From the NCBI RefSeq assembly GCF_900499005.1, contig NZ_LS991316.1, forward strand, positions 378,204-418,715: a stretch of DNA of 40,512 bases, read 5' to 3'. The notes under the pieces are model-generated. The model saw only the letters and a program-made list of their open reading frames with translations. It searched no databases and was not told the origin of the DNA. Source of the DNA: Actinomyces culturomici. Its GTDB lineage: Bacteria; Actinomycetota; Actinomycetes; Actinomycetales; Actinomycetaceae. Shown here in pieces: positions 40,330 to 40,512 of the stretch; the stretch's first letter is position 1; each line of letters opens with the position of its first letter. Position numbers and translations under genes: made by a program.

Positions 40330-40512
40330 CTAGGTGTACTTCCTCGTGAGGTTGTGAACGCGTTGTGCGGGGGGGTGGCCTTTGATGCCGGTGTGGGGTC
40401 GGTGGTGATTGTAGGTGTGGAGCCAGTGCGTGTAGGCGGCTTCGCGTTCGGTTTCGCTGGTGTAGGGGCGCGCGTAGGCCCATTCGGCGAGCAGGGTCCG
40501 GTTGAAGCGTTC
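40330..40512 (-). CDS. IS481-family transposase, C-terminal fragment (cut by the window end)
   Basis: The last 60 codons of a transposase read ERFNRTLLAEWAYARPY, then WLHTYNHHRPHTG, ending TRKYT before a TAG stop at 40330-40332. The glutamate of the DDE triad is probably the first residue shown, and the YNHHRPH motif is characteristic of IS481/IS3-type integrase cores. The 5' part lies outside the window. No other transposon end was identified with confidence. Confidence 0.85.
   Translation of the reverse strand, partial: ERFNRTLLAEWAYARPYTSETEREAAYTHWLHTYNHHRPHTGIKGHPPAQRVHNLTRKYT

Noticed and set aside
1-40512. CRISPR arrays, tRNA or rRNA genes, replication origins
   Set aside because: No regularly spaced direct repeats, cloverleaf patterns or rRNA-like stretches were seen on reading the window.

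Overview
The window is high-G+C, tightly packed actinobacterial DNA. Most of it is about two-thirds G+C, with strong GTC/CTC/GCG codon bias, many GTG starts and 1-4 nt gene overlaps. Gene content (an LCP ligase, actinobacterial RmlC-RmlD fusion, NlpC/P60 and GH25 wall hydrolases) suggests an Actinomyces/Schaalia-like or related Gram-positive actinobacterium. That placement is inference; no marker gene is present. The first ~50 bases are sequencing-adapter sequence and the last ~180 are a transposase fragment, so the window probably spans a whole assembly contig.

Almost everything belongs to one large cell-surface glycan locus. Left part (51-5300): an LCP ligase, a DUF2304 membrane protein and a GT2 enzyme read leftward. 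Diverging from them is an acyltransferase / DegT aminotransferase / Gfo-Idh dehydrogenase operon. With the UDP-GlcNAc 2-epimerase (11871-12947) and the UDP-sugar 6-dehydrogenase (15563-16858), these supply all five activities needed for a UDP-2,3-diacetamido uronic acid of the ManNAc3NAcA type. An asparagine-synthase-like protein without its glutaminase cysteine (5354-6967) may amidate it.

Middle part (7112-21956): a Wzx-type flippase, at least five GT-B glycosyltransferases, a DUF2142 membrane protein, a secreted NlpC/P60 hydrolase overlapping a lipoprotein gene, and a GT2 enzyme with a coiled-coil tail.

Right-middle part (22001-29172): a leftward block encoding an RgpF-like rhamnan protein, a membrane O-acyltransferase, and the Wzm/Wzt ABC exporter. 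Diverging from it is a GH25 lysozyme that shares a ~168-residue two-repeat module with the NlpC/P60 enzyme.

Right part (29173-40512): a decayed IS3-like remnant, then a visibly lower-G+C cassette of GtrA, a GT-C enzyme, an SDR epimerase and a GtrB-like GT2. It adjoins an RmlC-RmlD fusion whose 3' half shares the lower G+C. RmlA, a membrane-anchored GH3 enzyme with swapped domain order, another SDR enzyme and a truncated IS481-family transposase follow.

Together the genes make nucleotide sugars (dTDP-rhamnose, a diacetamido uronic acid), assemble and decorate a rhamnose-containing polymer, export it by Wzx and/or Wzm-Wzt, ligate it to peptidoglycan (LCP) and remodel the wall. RmlB is not in the window.
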